In this document: one piece after another, positions 44,864 to 53,959 of the stretch
Layout of the letters: each line of letters opens with the position of its first letter
Numbering within the stretch: the stretch's first letter is position 1
DNA from: Pontibacter akesuensis
GTDB lineage: Bacteria; Bacteroidota; Bacteroidia; Cytophagales; Hymenobacteraceae
Reading direction: 5' to 3'
Length of the DNA: 64,000 nucleotides
NCBI RefSeq assembly: GCF_001611675.1
Contig: NZ_CP014766.1
Coordinates: 4,154,001-4,218,000 of the forward strand
Translations under genes and position numbers: made by a program
Notes under the pieces: generated by a model
Told to the model about the DNA's origin: nothing
What the model saw: only the letters and a program-made list of their open reading frames with translations
Database searches by the model: none

Positions 44864-47413
44864 CTACCGAACCAACGTGACGCTTCCCTTATAGGAGGTG
44901 GTGCCGTAGTCAATCAGGTAAAAGTAAACACCGTCGTTTACGCCTTTTCCATCCCATTTAAAATCGCTGGAGATGCTGCTGTATACTTCTTTGCCCCAGC
45001 GGTTAAAAACCCGGATGCTTGTGAATGTGGCAGAACAGAATTCTGATGGCAGCTCAGGCACCTCGAAGTAATCGTTTAAGCCATCGTTATTCGGCGTGAA
45101 TATATTGGCTGGAATATAATCCGCTACTTTCGGAGCTTCCACTTTAAAGTCCATGGTGATCTGCTGAGGATTAGGGTCGCAGGCATCTTCCTGGAGTATA
45201 AAGTTTACCCGAAGCATTTCCTGCTCTGTGGCCGGGCAGTTGGCCAACCACGTAAATTTACCATTCGCCTTGCCTGTTCCATTTATACTTGTAAACACCA
45301 TTCCGTAATCTGCCAGGTTGAACCCATCGCCAACAGCTGTGATGATAAGGTTATTTGCGTCAATGTCCAATCCTTCAAAATTCGCCTCAAAGGCTTCGTT
45401 CAACTTCAGCGCAAAGGTGTTTACGTTCTTATCTGAGGCCAGAGTAGGTGCGTTATTAGGAGCTTTGATGACAAACTCAAGTGTCAGGGTCTGGTTAGCA
45501 GCCGCGTCACAGGCATCTTCCTGCAAGTTGAAATCAACCTTCAGGTTTCCTTTCCCGACAGCTTCGCAAGTTGGAGTCCAGGTGAAGACGCTTGCCACTT
45601 CGCCAACACCGTTCGTAACCGGGAAGTCCATGCCATAGGCTGCAAGTTCAAAGCCCTGGCCAGCGGCTGACAGCGATAGCCTGTCGAGGTCTATGTCCCT
45701 TCCGAAAATGCTGGCATCAAAGGGCTTGCCCACCTCCAGTTCAATTACTTTTGTAACCTGGTCGGTGCCAATAGTAGGCTTGTTGTTGTTGGATATGGTT
45801 CGTACTTCAATCGACTCTGTGCGCACCTTCTCTTTCCCACAGACAGTTGAGCGTACTTCAAAGTCCAGCAGGTAAGATTCCTGTTTAAGGGTTTCGCAGG
45901 TGACGTTCCATACGAAAGGAGAGGAAACCCGCCCTTCGGCAGTCTTGTTCGTAAACTGAATTCCCTCTGCTCCGACAGTGAAGTTTTTCGGCAGCAGGCT
46001 CAGGGAGACTATATCGTTGTCAGGATCTATTCCCAAAACATCAAAATTAAGCTGGTCTCCCTCGCGCACCTCGAATACCCGCCGGTTAGTGGAAAGCGAA
46101 AGTGTGGGAGGGGCATCGGGTAGGGGTTCCACTATAAAGCTTACCCGCACCGTATCCTGCCTGGGAAGGCTGCAACCGTCGTCCTTCACGATGAGGTCCA
46201 TGAGGTATACTTTGCCCTCGGTGTCGAAGCATTCGTTAAAACACAAGGTGGCTCTTAACGTGTCGGATGCTGCACCTTGGTTTATGGTGCCGCTTGTGAG
46301 GCCCTGGAAAGAATAGTCTGAGCTAGAGAAATTAACAGGGCGGGCACGCAGTTCGATGTACTCACTCCTGTCCGGGTCAGTGAAAAGGACGCTAAGGCAG
46401 CGGCTCGCATCGGTTGAGTTGATGCGCAGGATGTCGCCTTCCCTGTAAAAGCCTTTCTTGCTTTGCTCTTTCGCCAGCACCTTTGGCGAGTCGTTTGTCG
46501 GGCAATCGAGTACCAGTACCTGGAAGTCACGGCGAATCTCACCTATTTTCACTTTGTTGCGATACTCCTGTACCCGCACACCGAAAACAAAAAGACCTTT
46601 CTGTGCGGGTCGCATGGTAAGCAGACCCGTCTTTACATCTATACTGATGGGTGGCGAACCATTTATCTGATTGCTTACACCATAGCCCGGTAACCAGCGG
46701 ATTGGAGCGTAAGGAGCCGGGTTTGGCTGCTGCGTGTAAATCGGAGGGTAAACCTGTGTGTTATAGTATGCAGGCTGGGTCGACTGAATGTAACCGTTGA
46801 GCGGAGTCACCATGTCGTATACCAGGGAATCACCGTCCGGGTCAGTGGCATCCAACTCCACATAAAATAGCTCGCCCACACAGGCATAATCGCTTAAAGG
46901 GGGAAGCAGCGTAGGAGAGGAGTTTTCGTAGAACTCGCCGTTTCTGGTAACCGGAGGGAACTCCATGTAAAAGGTCTGGGCGGCTCCCTCAGGATTTTCA
47001 ATGTTGTTGATGGTACGGTTACGGCAGCACCTTTCCCACACTACGTAATATCCCTCCGGCTCATTATAGATAGAGGGAGCCAGGTAAATTTCTTTGTCAT
47101 ACACCAGTTTATCAGTTCGCAGCTCACCAACGGTACAGTCAATATTAGTGTAGGGAACCCTGGTCACCTTGTTCAGGAACATATCCTGTCTGGAAATCAG
47201 GCGGTTGGTGGCTTTGCTAAAGATGTTGACAGACACGTAATTGTCACGGGCACCCGCGCTGCCGTTTACCACGTCGAAATACAGGTTAAGGGTAAGTTTA
47301 TAGTTATACCCTGTTGTGTGCTGCATCTCAAACTCGCCGCCCACAATGTGTGTCGCTCTGGCGCTGAGGGCAACGCAGCACATAAAAATTAGGAGGAGTA
47401 AGAAGTGCTTCAT
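44864..47413 (-). CDS. Cell-surface protein with gliding-motility C-terminal domain (T9SS substrate)
   Basis: An 849-residue exported protein. A signal peptide (about 1-20) is followed by a beta-rich N-terminal part with Asp-rich segments such as DATDPDGDSLVYD. Several tandem cadherin/Ig-like units (about 440-760) repeat the pattern FxWTPTCEA...LxVDFxLQEDACD. The C-terminal domain (about 770-849) has NIFTPNNDGLNDYFEVPEL and IRVFNRWGKEVYSS, the CHU_C/gliding-motility type of type IX secretion signal. It is therefore probably exported by T9SS and anchored on the cell surface. The ligand is unknown. It is monocistronic and closed by the motif-flanked hairpin. Confidence 0.93.
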   Translation of the reverse strand: MKHFLLLLIFMCCVALSARATHIVGGEFEMQHTTGYNYKLTLNLYFDVVNGSAGARDNYVSVNIFSKATNRLISRQDMFLNKVTRVPYTNIDCTVGELRTDKLVYDKEIYLAPSIYNEPEGYYVVWERCCRNRTINNIENPEGAAQTFYMEFPPVTRNGEFYENSSPTLLPPLSDYACVGELFYVELDATDPDGDSLVYDMVTPLNGYIQSTQPAYYNTQVYPPIYTQQPNPAPYAPIRWLPGYGVSNQINGSPPISIDVKTGLLTMRPAQKGLFVFGVRVQEYRNKVKIGEIRRDFQVLVLDCPTNDSPKVLAKEQSKKGFYREGDILRINSTDASRCLSVLFTDPDRSEYIELRARPVNFSSSDYSFQGLTSGTINQGAASDTLRATLCFNECFDTEGKVYLMDLIVKDDGCSLPRQDTVRVSFIVEPLPDAPPTLSLSTNRRVFEVREGDQLNFDVLGIDPDNDIVSLSLLPKNFTVGAEGIQFTNKTAEGRVSSPFVWNVTCETLKQESYLLDFEVRSTVCGKEKVRTESIEVRTISNNNKPTIGTDQVTKVIELEVGKPFDASIFGRDIDLDRLSLSAAGQGFELAAYGMDFPVTNGVGEVASVFTWTPTCEAVGKGNLKVDFNLQEDACDAAANQTLTLEFVIKAPNNAPTLASDKNVNTFALKLNEAFEANFEGLDIDANNLIITAVGDGFNLADYGMVFTSINGTGKANGKFTWLANCPATEQEMLRVNFILQEDACDPNPQQITMDFKVEAPKVADYIPANIFTPNNDGLNDYFEVPELPSEFCSATFTSIRVFNRWGKEVYSSISSDFKWDGKGVNDGVYFYLIDYGTTSYKGSVTLVR

Positions 47414-47521
47414 AGGCTAGGGCTGCTGAGTGGGAATATTCTGAGCTAAATCTAGCTTAAAAACAGCAGATTTAAAACTAAAAGGCTCCGTATGCGACCC
47501 TATTTATACTTCCTGATGAAA

Positions 47522-48142
47522 TTATTTCTTTGATTGATGCGAATTACGGTTATGCCACTGCTCCCAAGGCTGTAGTACTTTCTCCAGCAGCTCTTCAAAA
47601 GGGAGTGGAGTTGAGAAATAGGCGTCGTTGTAGCTGTTTGCCACAAACCGGATGTACCCCGGGTGCTTGTTGACTTTAATGTAGTCGATCAGCACATTGC
47701 CGTAAAGCTGGTTGCAAACGCTGGTGCCGGGAATATCAGATGCTGGGGGAGTAAGCAGGTGCTTTTCCACCTGTTCTGTATAGCGCTCGTGCCGTACCTC
47801 CAACTTGTCGCAGCTATGCAGGGTATAGCCACATTGCAGCACGCGGTCTTTCAGCAGATCAAACAAAAAGCTGAAGTTATCGGCGCCAATACTGGGGTCA
47901 TAGAAAAAGACAGCCCCACGTAGGTTTTCCTGCTGAATCAACTGTACCCGTTGCGGGGCAGGCAGCGAGGCTTTCTGGTAGTGGTAGGCCTTGAACAACG
48001 GCCCTGTCCATTGCAGGTATTCCTGCGCCTCTACCCACACCGCATAGTCAGCCGCATACTTGCCTGAACGGCTAAGTTGGCTGCAGGTAGGGGCTTTCCC
48101 GGTTAAACCCAACAAACGTTGAAAAAAATCGTTAAATGGCAT
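47522..48142 (-). CDS. Conserved hypothetical protein (206 aa)
   Basis: A soluble 206-residue protein with no signal peptide. Mixed alpha/beta predicted content includes VFFYDPSIGADNFSFLFDLLKDRVLQCGYTLHSC and a stretch near the end, NKHPGYIRFVANSYNDAYF. I do not recognise a domain. There are Cys residues at about 20, 113, 120 and 149, with no obvious metal-site spacing. It is likely conserved in Cytophagales because it has a well-ordered composition. It is divergent from the GreA-like gene and shares about 200 bp upstream with it. Confidence 0.65.
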   Translation of the reverse strand: MPFNDFFQRLLGLTGKAPTCSQLSRSGKYAADYAVWVEAQEYLQWTGPLFKAYHYQKASLPAPQRVQLIQQENLRGAVFFYDPSIGADNFSFLFDLLKDRVLQCGYTLHSCDKLEVRHERYTEQVEKHLLTPPASDIPGTSVCNQLYGNVLIDYIKVNKHPGYIRFVANSYNDAYFSTPLPFEELLEKVLQPWEQWHNRNSHQSKK

Positions 48143-48338
48143 CTGATAATTTACCCTTAAAACACTTGTCGCAGTAAATAGTTTATTCTATACTTTCAGC
48201 CATTTAGCTGATCTGACCCTAAAATTACTAAACAATCATAAACCCGGAAAACAAGTTGACAAATGCCAGCGGCGTGCTGTGTTGTGGGGCTGCTACTGCT
48301 GCCGATGTGGCCATGGCTGGCTTAATGATCGAAGAACT

Positions 48339-48806
48339 ATGGAAATGCTGACTCAAGAACTAGAAACCAAGAAGCGGCTGCTTCAGGAGTGCACCAAAAT
48401 TCTTAGTGCACAGATGCAGGCAGCCAAAGATGCGATGGACGAGGCCCAACGCAGCGCAAATGAGCACCAGGGGGCAATGGAAGATAAGTTTGAATCGTTC
48501 CGGGAAAACTGCCAAATACAGCGCGACATGTATGCACGGCAATTGGATGAACTGATTACCACACAAAGCATCTTGCGCCGTGTAAATGCTACCAAGCTTA
48601 ACCATGAGGTATCATTAGGGGCCGTTGTTTTTACTGAGTCACAGAAATTTTTTATTGGAGTGAGCCTGGGGGAGATCAAATTGGATGGGGAGTCCTATTT
48701 CGCCATATCCGGGAAGTCTCCTTTGTTCAAGGCCATGGAAGGAAAAGCGGCCGGAGAAAGTTTTTCTTTCAGAGAAAAAAACATTAAGATTTCACAGATT
48801 TTCTAA
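48339..48806 (+). CDS. GreA/GreB C-terminal-like protein with coiled coil
   Basis: From the ATG at 48339 the protein is 155 residues (or 153 from the next in-frame ATG). The first 75 residues form a coiled coil (ELETKKRLLQECTKIL ... AKDAMDEAQRSANEH). The C-terminal 60 residues contain FFIGVSLGEIKLDGESYFAISGKSP and AAGESFSF, the FKBP-like fold of GreA/GreB. The layout mirrors transcript-cleavage factors, but the acidic tip residues expected between the GreA coiled-coil helices are not evident. It may be a Gfh-like RNA polymerase secondary-channel factor. The upstream extended start is rejected because of a Cys/Trp-rich stretch. Confidence 0.7.
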   Translation: MEMLTQELETKKRLLQECTKILSAQMQAAKDAMDEAQRSANEHQGAMEDKFESFRENCQIQRDMYARQLDELITTQSILRRVNATKLNHEVSLGAVVFTESQKFFIGVSLGEIKLDGESYFAISGKSPLFKAMEGKAAGESFSFREKNIKISQIF

Positions 48807-48860
48807 AAACCAAAACAAAAAAGCCGCTTATGCGGTTGAAGCATATGTAAAGGGTTATTA

Positions 48861-48893
48861 AAAAAGGGTTAGCCAGTTTGGCTAACCCTTTTT
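48861..48893. terminator. Bidirectional terminator
   Basis: A perfect 14-bp stem AAAAAGGGTTAGCC/GGCTAACCCTTTTT with a 5-nt loop, serving the two convergent genes on either side. Confidence 0.92.
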
Positions 48894-48910
48894 CTTTGCG
48901 GCTATTCTTA

Positions 48911-49342
48911 CTATTTCACGCGCGTCCAGGTTTGGGAGCGGCCAATAAGCGATATGCCTATATATCCTTTCACTTCCATTTTGTCTTTGCCGAGCATCTT
49001 CATATAGGCAGAGTACGTTTTGCCGCTCTCCGGATCGTAAATCGTGCCATCGTCCCACTTATTGCCGCCTTCATATTCAAAGCCCTTCAAAAACTCCAGC
49101 CCGACAAGCGGCCGGCTCTGCAATTTTTTTTCCGGGTTGTTTTCATCCAGCTTGGGCTTTCCGTTGCGCAAAGGCTCCTTCAGGGTTACAAGCTTACCAC
49201 AGAGTTTATCGCCGCACTGGTAGATTTCAAACCGCGCTTTGCCTTCCTCGTTCGTCCAGATGCCAAGAGGCGACAATTTCTGAGCCCATGCGCTGGAAGC
49301 GAACAGCATGAGCACTACAAGTGTTAAGAGATGCTTTTTCAT
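48911..49342 (-). CDS. Exported DUF2147 protein
   Basis: A 143-residue protein with a signal peptide (about 1-20, ending AWAQ). The single beta-barrel-like domain LSPLGIWTNEEGKARFEIYQCGDKLCGKLVTL, followed by GTIYDPESGKTYSAYMKML, is characteristic of DUF2147. The Cys pair in QCGDKLCG is conserved in the family and may form a disulphide. Family function is unknown; members are small periplasmic proteins. The gene is alone, with a terminator shared with the convergent gene. Confidence 0.88.
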   Translation of the reverse strand: MKKHLLTLVVLMLFASSAWAQKLSPLGIWTNEEGKARFEIYQCGDKLCGKLVTLKEPLRNGKPKLDENNPEKKLQSRPLVGLEFLKGFEYEGGNKWDDGTIYDPESGKTYSAYMKMLGKDKMEVKGYIGISLIGRSQTWTRVK

Positions 49343-49714
49343 GTGATGGAAATGGTTAGTTGTTTTTAAGCAATGTAATATAAAGAATATATTTCAATGG
49401 CTTGCAATATCTGTTCCAGCTTATGTTTTTTTAGAATTTCGCTAAAAATTATTTAGTATCAGTACAATTACCAGGGCAGGGGTGGAGGCTGATTTCCTAT
49501 GGATTTAAGATTCAGCTGATTATGCTGAATACCTTTTGTGATTGGTGTAGTGGAGCCTGGAGTAGGAATTAGTGCAAAAATAAACAGCCAAACCTTGTGA
49601 ACTTTTAGCCGTTCTTTTATCTTTATAGAACAAGTATAGTGGCGAGTGCCACGGGCTTTGTGCCAAAACCTAAGTATAACTGGTTCGCAGCACAAGGTTT
49701 ATGTAGGATCAAAG

Positions 49715-49797
49715 AGAAAGGAGGTGCCATGTCTAATCCATCGGTCGTCTTAGTAAGCCTAGGTAATAATGTTCACTCTAACGGTGAACTGGCTTAG
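49715..49797 (+). CDS. 22-aa micro-ORF behind a 12-nt Shine-Dalgarno
   Basis: AGAAAGGAGGTG at 49715-49726 is an exact complement of the 3' end of Bacteroidota 16S rRNA (CACCTCCTTTCT). It is followed after 2 nt by ATG at 49729. The ORF reads MSNPSVVLVSLGNNVHS and ends NGELA before TAG at 49797. Such a strong ribosome site is rare in this phylum. There is no homology known to me; it could be a leader peptide or a ribosome-sequestering RNA. Confidence 0.3.
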
Positions 49798-49907
49798 TAA
49801 GCAGTACTAGCTACTGCTTGCGCAGATAGCATCGTTACCTCTGGTCTTTTTGAGATGGTAAACTGAAAAACAGGGCGCCGCTTACTGAGATATTGAGGAT
49901 TTTTTGG

Positions 49908-49953
49908 GAACACCTGGTGTACTTTGACGGGCTACACCAGGTGTTCTTTTTTT
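49908..49953 (+). terminator. Strong intrinsic terminator of the candidate RNA
   Basis: A perfect 14-bp stem GAACACCTGGTGTA/TACACCAGGTGTTC with an 11-nt loop, followed by T7. Confidence 0.9.
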
Positions 49954-49980
49954 ATATTTGTCCATAGGAGTGAACAGCCC

Positions 49981-50355
49981 TTAAAGATCATCTTTGTAGA
50001 TGGTATTATTAGGCGTGCGTCTCTCCTTCAGGAAAGATGCCACATAAAGAGCCACTGCCACAAAGCAGCTTAAAGCCATCAACAACAGCAGGATATTGTG
50101 CCTGTTCCACGCAAACAAAGCCGGATCAATCCGCCATACTACCAAAAAACCAGTGAGCAGCGTCAGGGACGTTACCGTGTGCATCACAAAACGATTGTGT
50201 TTTCGCAAATGATAGGTGCAGGACAGGAGCAATAAGCCAATAAAAGGAGCGATGAGGGCAGTGGGGGGCTTCGCGGCGTTTGAAAAATACCCGATTAAGC
50301 CAGCTATAATCAGTACCGAAGCATTTATAGTGTTGACGATGTAAGGATGCACCAT
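49981..50355 (-). CDS. Four-helix membrane protein (hypothetical)
   Basis: From the ATG at 50355 the protein is 124 residues; a TTG seven codons upstream is less likely. Four hydrophobic segments lie at about residues 8-24, 34-50, 60-78 and 88-108. The conserved-looking start MVHPYIVNTINASVLIIAG and the pattern GLIGYFS resemble TMEM14-like small membrane proteins, a weak comparison. The C-terminus is basic and polar (KERRTPNNTIYKDDL) and probably cytoplasmic. Function is unknown. It is 78 nt downstream of the NlpC/P60 peptidase gene on the same strand and may be co-transcribed. Confidence 0.65.
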   Translation of the reverse strand: MVHPYIVNTINASVLIIAGLIGYFSNAAKPPTALIAPFIGLLLLSCTYHLRKHNRFVMHTVTSLTLLTGFLVVWRIDPALFAWNRHNILLLLMALSCFVAVALYVASFLKERRTPNNTIYKDDL

Positions 50356-50433
50356 AGCGTTGTGGTTTTGTATCAAGGCAAATAATGCCTGCTATGGGTT
50401 TGTACGGGAAAATGCCAAAGAGTTATTAAAACG

Positions 50434-51018
50434 CTACAGCACGCGCCTTACATCCAAAAAGCGGATGTCATACCGGGTGCCCTCCACCTGGCTTATCTTC
50501 ACGCCACCGTTAGATGATGAATGTATGAATTCAATTGTATCGCCCGGTTGGGAAATAACGATGCCAACATGCCCTGGCTCGCGCACCTCTGGGTTGGTTC
50601 CGGTAAAAATAACCAGGTCTCCAGGGCGGGACATCTCACGGGGCACATGCTGCCCCTGTTCTGCCTGCATGCGCGAAGAATGAGGAATCTGTATGTTGTG
50701 CTCGGCGAAAACAAAAGTTGTAAAACCGGAACAATCAAATCCATCGCGGCTCATGCCGGTATAAATGTAAGGAGTCCCCATCAACGTCATGGCATAGGAA
50801 ATCAATTGGTCTTGCAGCGGGTCCTTCGAATCCATATAAACCGGCGAATAATCATCTGCTACACTCTCTACTTCAGTTGATTCCATTTCATACGTAGGCT
50901 GTGCAGAAATTTCACTGTTCTCTGGTTGCTCAGCCTTGGCAAAATGCTGAGGCTGAAGTATAAAAAGGAAGCAAAGCGGTACAAGCGACGACAACATCAA
51001 TATCACAGATTTTTTCAT
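50434..51018 (-). CDS. NlpC/P60 family peptidoglycan peptidase
   Basis: From the ATG at 51018 the protein is 194 residues. A signal peptide (about 1-25) and an acidic linker lead to a C40 peptidase domain. The catalytic Cys is in SRDGFDCSGFTTFVF, the His in REPGHVGIVI, and a third polar residue lies in the IEFIHSSSNGG segment. These enzymes cut D-glutamyl-diaminopimelate bonds in peptidoglycan peptides, in growth or separation. The extended upstream start is rejected because it lacks a signal-peptide start. The gene is possibly an operon with the membrane protein downstream. Confidence 0.93.
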   Translation of the reverse strand: MKKSVILMLSSLVPLCFLFILQPQHFAKAEQPENSEISAQPTYEMESTEVESVADDYSPVYMDSKDPLQDQLISYAMTLMGTPYIYTGMSRDGFDCSGFTTFVFAEHNIQIPHSSRMQAEQGQHVPREMSRPGDLVIFTGTNPEVREPGHVGIVISQPGDTIEFIHSSSNGGVKISQVEGTRYDIRFLDVRRVL

Positions 51019-51271
51019 AGCTCTTCGTTTAGGTTCAGGTATAAGTATAAGAAAACACCGTGCCAGCAACTGGTACTTGGTGCAAAAAGTGCAAAGCCGA
51101 CGATTAACATCTGCTTTATTTCATGTACTTGAGTGTTAGAACAAAAAATAACCCCCAAAAAGTTTACCTGTCATTTTGAATGGTTCAGCTACTTGAACAG
51201 GCCTTTGACTAAGTATATTGAAAAAACGCAACGTTTTAAGGAAGGAGACTATTTATTTATATGAAAAAGTA

Positions 51272-51279
51272 TATTTTTG
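51272..51279 (+). promoter_or_regulatory. -7 element of STAS-like gene 1
   Basis: TATTTTTG fits TAnnTTTG and lies 31 nt before the ATG at 51310. The position excludes the TTG at 51277 as a start codon. Confidence 0.55.
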
Positions 51280-51309
51280 TATAAGATTATTATAAAAAAG
51301 AAGGTAGCA

Positions 51310-51726
51310 ATGTTTAGCACGGATGGGATGATACTGAATCATGATTTTGAGCATGGAAGGCTGGAGTTAACGTTTTCAGGTAAAATGGAGTTGGAGGAAT
51401 TTCAATCTAGTTGCCTTCGCGCCTTAGATTATGCTTCCAATGCCTATGTTTGGAGCTGGCTTGTTGACCTCCAGGACACACCCTTGCTTGACGATGCGCA
51501 GGAAACATGGCTTGCTACAGAGCTTTTGCCCGTACTAATGGTGCGGATGGGAGCAGGCATCCTGCTGGCTGTTGTTATTTCGGAAGAAAGCTACCAGGAG
51601 CTGTTCCTTAATGTGGGGGAGCAGGGATTGCAAAGCTGCAATTCTTTTATCAGTATCCGTACATTCTGTGATGTGCAGAAGGCGAGGGAGTGGCTGGGGA
51701 ATCAGAGGATATCAAACGCCTCCTAG
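51310..51726 (+). CDS. STAS/SpoIIAA-like single-domain protein 1
   Basis: From the ATG at 51310 the protein is 138 residues. It has alternating strand and helix pattern: RLELTFSGKMELEEFQSSCLRALDYA, then WSWLVDLQDTP, then ETWLATELLPVLMVRMGAGILLAVVIS, ending in DVQKAREWL. This order matches the other two paralogues in this window (53960 and 56188). The fold is probably SpoIIAA-like (STAS), used to bind lipids or partner proteins. No partner is adjacent. The family is not recognised by name. Low sequence identity among the three suggests early duplication. Confidence 0.6.
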   Translation: MFSTDGMILNHDFEHGRLELTFSGKMELEEFQSSCLRALDYASNAYVWSWLVDLQDTPLLDDAQETWLATELLPVLMVRMGAGILLAVVISEESYQELFLNVGEQGLQSCNSFISIRTFCDVQKAREWLGNQRISNAS

Positions 51727-51821
51727 TGCACTTGCTGGGCCCTGCAAGCGCTAGTGATTTTGAAAAGCACCGGAAAAATTGTAAAATGGCGTTGCTTTTA
51801 TCAAATTCACTAACCTAAAAC

Positions 51822-53630
51822 ATGCTCAGACACAACCAATTCAAGATTTCACTTCTTCTCACCCTTTTTCTAACTTTCGGATCTGCCGCCGCTGCCCTTG
51901 CAGCAGAGTTACGCTATACCCTCTCCATGCCCGAACCGCACACGCACTACTTTGAAGTAGAGGCAGAGCTAAGCGGAGCAAAAAAGAAGTATGTCGATTT
52001 TACCATGCCCGTATGGGCACCAGGGTCTTACCTTATCCGTGAATTTCCGAAAAACGTAGAAAGCTTTCAGGCCACTGATAAGTCCGGGAGCACGCTTCGC
52101 AGTGAGAAAATAGACAAAAACACGTGGCGCGTGTACAGCAACAGGGCTGATGTGGTGCGCGTGAAGTATGATGTATATGCCTATGAATTAAGTGTGCGCA
52201 CCAGTTTCCTGGATGCCTCCCATGGCTACGTAAACGGCACCAGCATCTTTATGTATCCAGAAGGATACCAGGATCTGAACGGCACCCTGGTGGTAAAGCC
52301 GTATACTGGCTGGACCACCGTTTCCACTGGCTTGAAAAGCACGGGCAAGTTTACGTATACTTTCCCCAATTACGATATACTCGCCGACTCCCCTTTGGAA
52401 ATTGGTACTCACAAAGTGCTAACCTTTACCGCGGCGGGTGTTCCCCACGAAGTGGCCATGTATGGCGAAGGCAATTACGAGGAGCAGCGCCTGTTAGCCG
52501 ATATGAAAAAGGTGGTTGAGGAGGCTGTTGAAGTTTTTGGAGAGCTACCCGTAGAGCGTTATGTGTTTATAGTGCATAACCTGGAGCGTGGAGGAGGCGG
52601 TCTGGAGCACCTGAACTCCACTACTTTACAGACATCTCGCCTGAATTACGGCACCGAATCAGGCTATACTGGTTTTTTAAGCTTAGTTGCCCATGAGTAC
52701 TTCCACCTGTGGAATGTTAAGCGCCTGCGCCCTCTGGCGTTAGGCCCGTTCGACTATAACAAAGAAAATTACACGACCCTGCTTTGGGTATCAGAGGGCA
52801 TTACCAGTTACTACGATGACCTGATTGTGCATCGCGCTGATTTCACCTCCGTAGACCGTTACCTGGCTGTTGTAGCCGGCAGCATCAACTCTGTTGAAAA
52901 CACACCTGGAAACAAAGTACAATCTGTGGCAGAAGCCAGTTTCGATGCCTGGATCAAATACTACCGCCGCAACGAGAACTCCAACAATGCTGAAGTTTCT
53001 TACTATACGAAAGGCGGTGTGCTGGGCCACTTGCTGAACATGGAGGTGATGGAAGCCACAAAAGGGGAAAAGAGCCTGGACGACGTGATGCGTTACATGT
53101 ACCAGCGCTACTACAAAGACCTAAAGCGCGGCTATACAGAAGAGGAGTTTAAGCAAGGGCTTCAGAAAGTAGCCGGCCGTAATTTCGATGCATTCTTCCG
53201 CGACTTTGTGAACGGTACTAAAACACCTGATTACAATGCGTATTTCGATGCCGCTGGGCTGCAGTTGGTAAACACCAACGAGGGCAGCAACGCGATCAAC
53301 TTGGGCGCATCAACCGCCATGTCGGGAGGCAAGCTGCTGGTGCGTGGGGTTAACCGTGGGAGCAGTGCCTGGGAAGGCGGACTAAATGTAAACGATGAGA
53401 TCGTCTCTGTGAATGGTGCACGTGCAGGCGATGATTTGGAGCGCCGTCTGGCAAGTATGAACGTGGGAGATACGGTAAAAGTAGTTGTGTCACGCGACGG
53501 CATACTGCAGACCCTGGATGTAAAGCTGTTGAAGGACCAGAGCGTTCGCTACCAGTTTATGCGTGTCAACAACCCTACTGAAACACAGCAGAAGATATTT
53601 AACAAGTGGCTGGAAATTAGCAACGGTTAA
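51822..53630 (+). CDS. M61 family metallopeptidase with PDZ domain
   Basis: A 602-residue exported protein with a signal peptide (about 1-27). The beta-rich N-terminal domain (28-190) is followed by a thermolysin-like core with the zinc motif HEYFHLWNVKRLRP and downstream Glu in LLWVSEGITSYYDD. The M61 signature GGGGLEHLNS precedes it. A PDZ domain (about 490-580: RGVNRGSSAWEGGLNVNDEIVSVNG) completes the chain. M61 enzymes are glycyl aminopeptidases or related periplasmic proteases. No neighbours suggest a substrate. A perfect terminator follows. Confidence 0.95.
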   Translation: MLRHNQFKISLLLTLFLTFGSAAAALAAELRYTLSMPEPHTHYFEVEAELSGAKKKYVDFTMPVWAPGSYLIREFPKNVESFQATDKSGSTLRSEKIDKNTWRVYSNRADVVRVKYDVYAYELSVRTSFLDASHGYVNGTSIFMYPEGYQDLNGTLVVKPYTGWTTVSTGLKSTGKFTYTFPNYDILADSPLEIGTHKVLTFTAAGVPHEVAMYGEGNYEEQRLLADMKKVVEEAVEVFGELPVERYVFIVHNLERGGGGLEHLNSTTLQTSRLNYGTESGYTGFLSLVAHEYFHLWNVKRLRPLALGPFDYNKENYTTLLWVSEGITSYYDDLIVHRADFTSVDRYLAVVAGSINSVENTPGNKVQSVAEASFDAWIKYYRRNENSNNAEVSYYTKGGVLGHLLNMEVMEATKGEKSLDDVMRYMYQRYYKDLKRGYTEEEFKQGLQKVAGRNFDAFFRDFVNGTKTPDYNAYFDAAGLQLVNTNEGSNAINLGASTAMSGGKLLVRGVNRGSSAWEGGLNVNDEIVSVNGARAGDDLERRLASMNVGDTVKVVVSRDGILQTLDVKLLKDQSVRYQFMRVNNPTETQQKIFNKWLEISNG

Positions 53631-53648
53631 TTCAATCTTTACCAAACT

Positions 53649-53694
53649 AAACAGAGAGAGCCAGCGTAAGTACGCTGGCTCTCTCTGTTTTTAT
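53649..53694 (+). terminator. Strong terminator after the M61 peptidase
   Basis: A perfect 20-bp inverted repeat starting AAACAGAGAGAGCCAGCGTA, with a 2-nt loop, continued by T5. Confidence 0.92.
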
Positions 53695-53907
53695 AACATA
53701 TAGGAATAAATAGATTCTTTTAATAAATCAAAAGCCTGCAAGCTTGAAATTGGGAAATTTAAATAAAAAAGCCGAAGCAAGTTCCGCTTCTAAACGAGAG
53801 CGTTTTTGTATTAAATTTACATAGCACTAAGTATAAGTACTTAAATATCAATTTGCTTTGCAGTTATCATCTGGTGGTATGTGGCTATAATATAGATTTT
53901 CTATATG
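53695..53907. other. AT-rich spacer after the terminator
   Basis: With the terminator and promoter on its flanks, this is part of a 329-bp gap. It holds a short stem (GAAGC/GCTTC) near 53770 and AT-rich sequence, with no credible gene. Confidence 0.5.
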
Positions 53908-53939
53908 TTTGCTGCTTCTGAATAAATTGTGTAATTTTC
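53908..53939 (+). promoter_or_regulatory. Probable promoter of STAS-like gene 2
   Basis: TTTG and TAATTTTC are separated by 20 nt, close to the Bacteroidota -33/-7 pattern. The -7 ends 20 nt before the start codon. Confidence 0.5.
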
Positions 53940-53959
53940 GATTGTGTTAATTAATAGAG

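Larger units (their letters stand above)
49690..49953 (+). ncRNA. Candidate small structured RNA or short mRNA
   Basis: A segment that ends in a strong terminator and has two internal stems: GTTCAC/GTGAAC at 49771-49789 and AAGCAGTA/TACTGCTT at 49799-49819. An extended Shine-Dalgarno precedes a micro-ORF. A weak promoter-like TTTG and TAAC pair lies before it. No known RNA family is recognised; boundaries are approximate. Confidence 0.35.
49343..49980. other. Long intergenic region with a possible structured RNA
   Basis: 638 bp with no standard gene. The first 280 bp are AT-rich; from about 49690 it contains an exceptional Shine-Dalgarno, a 22-codon ORF, two small hairpins and a strong terminator, listed separately. 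Confidence 0.6.
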
